In this document: piece after piece, positions 13,590-15,271 of the stretch
Position numbering within the stretch: position 1 is the first letter of the stretch
Layout: the number at the start of each line of letters is the position of its first letter
Source of the DNA: Patescibacteria group bacterium
GTDB lineage: Bacteria; Patescibacteriota; Dojkabacteria; SC72; T1SED10-24
DNA: 15,271 nt
Direction of reading: 5' to 3'
NCBI GenBank assembly: GCA_007130415.1
Contig: SLSN01000064.1
Span: 1 to 15,271 of the forward strand
Program-made: the position numbers and the translations under genes
The notes under the pieces: model-generated
Databases searched by the model: none
The model's input: only the letters and a program-made list of their open reading frames with translations
Told to the model about the DNA's origin: nothing

Positions 13590-15069
13590 CTTCTTTTTTT
13601 TCAGAATTTATCCTCTTAGATTGAGTTCCATGTTTGTTATAAAAAGAAATAGCGTCATCCAATTCTTTGTGAGTTTTAGCATATTCGTAAATATCTATAT
13701 CTTTTTGCCAAGCCTCACAAGCCTGCACCACAGCCTTGGCACCTGCTTTTGTACCAGAAGGATGTGAATGAACACCTCCCCCCATAGTCGTTATAAAATC
13801 AACATCCTTTATTTTCTCGATAAAAGGCCTAAGAAGCACAGGGTTCAATCCACCAGAAATTATTGGACAAGTTTTTCTAATTTTCCTCCATTTTTGAGTA
13901 AAAAATCTCTCATTTCTTTTAGAAACAAGATCTCTGTAATATTTACCAAGTTGCTCTAATTCCTTTCTCTCTTTCCAATCATCACCACCTTCTTCTTTTA
14001 CAAATTTTGAGGCATCACTGTCAGTCCTAGGAAATTTCAACCAATCCTGTTCAAAGAAAAAACCATCATATTCATAAAGCAAAGCTAACTTTGCAGCTGT
14101 AATATCATCTAAGTCATTTCCTGCCATCTTACCTACACCTGCTGTACCTGTATGAATTCCAGAAGCACCTGCGAGCCTAGAAAATTTAGTTAACACTGGC
14201 ACAGTCATACCGAACGGGTTCTCTGACCTCGTAAATCCTCCATGTCCAGCCCTATGAAAATGAAGGAATACATCAGGATACTTTCTTCGCAAAGTTTGTA
14301 CCGCACTCCAACCTGCAGTGACACCATCTATCAAATAGGCGTAGCTTCCAGGTTTCATCTTACCTTTAACATATTCTGCTCTCTCAATCATCGTATCGTA
14401 ATCAGCAGCAGAAACATTAAAAGAATGAATCTTTTTTTGTCCTGTTTCTTTTTCTACCATATCCATAGCTTCTCGTACATAATCCACCATTTTATCGTAA
14501 GGACAAAAATCTTGATCACATTGAGGCTCATCATTTTTAACAAAGATACCTCCCCCAGACCAAAAATCATAACAAACCTCTGCATATTCAGAAGCCGTAA
14601 GCCCAATCTTTGGCTTAATTATGGTCCCTAGGATTGGCATATTGTAAACTCCCAAATATTTTCTCATTTCATCCAATGTATAGTTAGGACCATCGTAATG
14701 CTCCAACATTGAATTAGGAAACCAAACATCCAAAAGTTTACAACCAGCTAAATCAGCCATCCCAAAAATATTACCTGCGATAAAAGTCAAAACATTTTGA
14801 ACATTCCCACCACGATCAAACATTCTCCAAGGGTAAGCTATCCAAACTAAATTCTTGTCTCTATCAACTTTGTATACAACAGCTCCCATTTCATCAGAAA
14901 ATTTCGTCGCTGTGCCTACAGTTAAATTAGAACCGTTTGAAGACTCCGCCGCTATTTCAGAAGCCGCTTCCAAAAGATCCATACCATAGGTTTTAACCTC
15001 AAAAACAGCTAAAAGATATTGGTCGTTAAAAACCTCTTTTGTCCCTAGATTTATATATTTTTCTTGCAT
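13582..15069 (-). CDS. RuBisCO large subunit, form II/III-like
   Basis: The enzyme adds CO2 to ribulose-1,5-bisphosphate, giving two 3-phosphoglycerates. The 495-aa chain has the active-site set: E42, N100, GTIIKPKIGL with K152 and K154, the carbamylated-lysine motif KNDE (K178, D180, E181), HFHRAGH with H272 and R273, H306, loop-6 K314 in GKMAG, S405-G-G, and G430-G-G. Overall motifs (YPWRMFD, KNDEPQ, GKM) fit the form II/III group of CPR bacteria and methanogens. It is longer than form II enzymes because of an extra charged segment at about 345-390, where form II/III enzymes carry an insertion tied to oligomer assembly. Position 175, usually Asp in GGxDF, is Ile, and GKMEG is GKMAG. No phosphoribulokinase is present, so a nucleoside-salvage role is inferred. 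Confidence 0.92.
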   Translation of the reverse strand: MQEKYINLGTKEVFNDQYLLAVFEVKTYGMDLLEAASEIAAESSNGSNLTVGTATKFSDEMGAVVYKVDRDKNLVWIAYPWRMFDRGGNVQNVLTFIAGNIFGMADLAGCKLLDVWFPNSMLEHYDGPNYTLDEMRKYLGVYNMPILGTIIKPKIGLTASEYAEVCYDFWSGGGIFVKNDEPQCDQDFCPYDKMVDYVREAMDMVEKETGQKKIHSFNVSAADYDTMIERAEYVKGKMKPGSYAYLIDGVTAGWSAVQTLRRKYPDVFLHFHRAGHGGFTRSENPFGMTVPVLTKFSRLAGASGIHTGTAGVGKMAGNDLDDITAAKLALLYEYDGFFFEQDWLKFPRTDSDASKFVKEEGGDDWKERKELEQLGKYYRDLVSKRNERFFTQKWRKIRKTCPIISGGLNPVLLRPFIEKIKDVDFITTMGGGVHSHPSGTKAGAKAVVQACEAWQKDIDIYEYAKTHKELDDAISFYNKHGTQSKRINSEKKEDE

Positions 15070-15102
15070 TTTTGATTTCTCTTTGAACAGTTTATATACT
15101 AA

Positions 15103-15131
15103 ATAATATGGTATTTAAGAATCAATTGCAA
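15103..15131 (-). promoter_or_regulatory. RuBisCO promoter with overlapping palindrome
   Basis: On the minus strand TTGCAA (15126-15131), a 17-nt spacer and TATTAT (15103-15108) lie upstream of the RuBisCO ATG, leaving a leader of about 27 nt with weak Shine-Dalgarno-like purines, AAAGAGAAA at 15076-15084. The -35 is inside the perfect 12-bp palindrome CAATTGCAATTG (15123-15134), a possible regulator site shared with the divergent gene. Confidence 0.45.
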
Positions 15132-15159
15132 TTGTTCAAAACTCAAATTAAATTTATGC

Positions 15160-15165
15160 TATATT
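15160..15165 (+). promoter_or_regulatory. extended -10 of a probable leaderless yjbQ-like promoter
   Basis: TGC directly precedes TATATT (15160-15165), giving an extended -10, and the ATG at 15173 follows after 7 nt. Transcription would start within a base of the initiation codon. No good -35 is present at 17 nt, which extended -10 promoters tolerate. TATTAT at 15162-15167 is an overlapping alternative. Confidence 0.4.
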
Positions 15166-15172
15166 ATTCACT

Positions 15173-15271
15173 ATGAAATTTCAAAACAAAAATATTGTAA
15201 TAAAAACTAAAAAACTATTTGAAATTGTAGATATTACAGACAAAGTCTTAGATTTTGTTAAAAATTCTAAG
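15173..15271 (+). CDS. YjbQ/UPF0047 family protein, 5' part
   Basis: An open frame of 33 codons starts at 15173 and runs off the window. The peptide begins MKFQNKNIVIKTKKLFEIVD and continues ITDKVLDFVKNSK, matching the N-terminus of the YjbQ/UPF0047 family: a short strand, KTK, then an (I)VDITDxVxxFVK helix. Some members show weak thiamine-phosphate synthase activity, and the true role is unsettled. It is divergent from RuBisCO across a 103-bp intergenic region. Only about a quarter of a normal family member is visible, so the assignment is provisional. Confidence 0.6.
   Translation, partial: MKFQNKNIVIKTKKLFEIVDITDKVLDFVKNSK

Noticed and set aside
14242..14631. 129-codon plus-strand frame opposite RuBisCO
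   Set aside because: It lies wholly antisense to conserved RuBisCO sequence and its peptide has no recognisable features.
1..15271. Alternative genetic code with TGA as Gly, known in some CPR lineages
   Set aside because: TGA ends mutL, the ABC ATPase gene and sufB at the expected family lengths and forms ATGA overlaps; no in-frame TGA is needed for any gene.
1..15271. Mobile elements, CRISPR arrays, riboswitches or rRNA
   Set aside because: I found no transposase, integrase, spaced repeats, or recognisable riboswitch or rRNA sequence on either strand.

Overview
The window is an AT-rich bacterial chromosome segment with tightly packed genes, standard TGA stops (for example at the ends of mutL, the ABC ATPase gene and sufB), ATGA stop/start overlaps and three tail-to-tail gene overlaps. 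A form II/III-like RuBisCO, a DUF5667-like protein, a very short SufD and many small genes of unknown function together point to a member of the Candidate Phyla Radiation (Patescibacteria). The phylum cannot be fixed from this window; a Dojkabacteria-like or related low-GC lineage is only a guess.

Layout. 25-3703 (+): mutL (mismatch-repair endonuclease), then an ABC ATPase and a MacB/FtsX-type permease, joined by ATGA overlaps. 3681-4790 (-): YibE/F-family membrane protein, overlapping the permease tail to tail. 4832-5215 (+): small RNHCP zinc protein, overlapping tail to tail with an unrecognised 230-aa gene (5199-5891, -) that has a strong promoter and a 22-bp operator-like inverted repeat. 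5932-7272 (-): secreted DUF5667-like protein followed by a HAD hydrolase. 7351-7427 (-): tRNA-Pro(UGG) with encoded CCA. 7526-7894 (-): small DUF4870/Tic20-like membrane protein with its own terminator. 8002-10497 (+): sufC-sufB-sufD for Fe-S cluster assembly, with SufD only 151 aa. 10565-11206 (+): lexA, behind a tandem GTATAC repeat that is a candidate operator. 11273-12757 (+): RelA-type (p)ppGpp synthetase whose hydrolase domain has lost its catalytic residues. 12744-15069 (-): RuBisCO large subunit and an overlapping single-pass membrane protein. 15173-end (+): start of a YjbQ/UPF0047 gene diverging from RuBisCO.

How the genes relate. Three stress or maintenance functions sit close together: DNA repair (MutL, LexA), the stringent response (RelA-like) and Fe-S assembly (Suf). 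SufC, SufB and SufD form one translationally coupled unit, but no cysteine desulfurase (SufS) or SufU/SufE is present here. RuBisCO probably belongs to the AMP/nucleoside salvage route known for this enzyme class rather than a Calvin cycle; its usual partners (AMP phosphorylase, ribose-1,5-bisphosphate isomerase) are not in this window.

Regulation. Several starts lie 5-7 nt downstream of a good -10 hexamer (mutL, yibE/F, the DUF5667-like gene, the yjbQ-like gene), which suggests leaderless mRNAs, whereas lexA and the ABC permease have clear Shine-Dalgarno sequences. No mobile element, CRISPR array, rRNA or recognisable riboswitch was seen. No gene-free stretch exceeds 300 bases.
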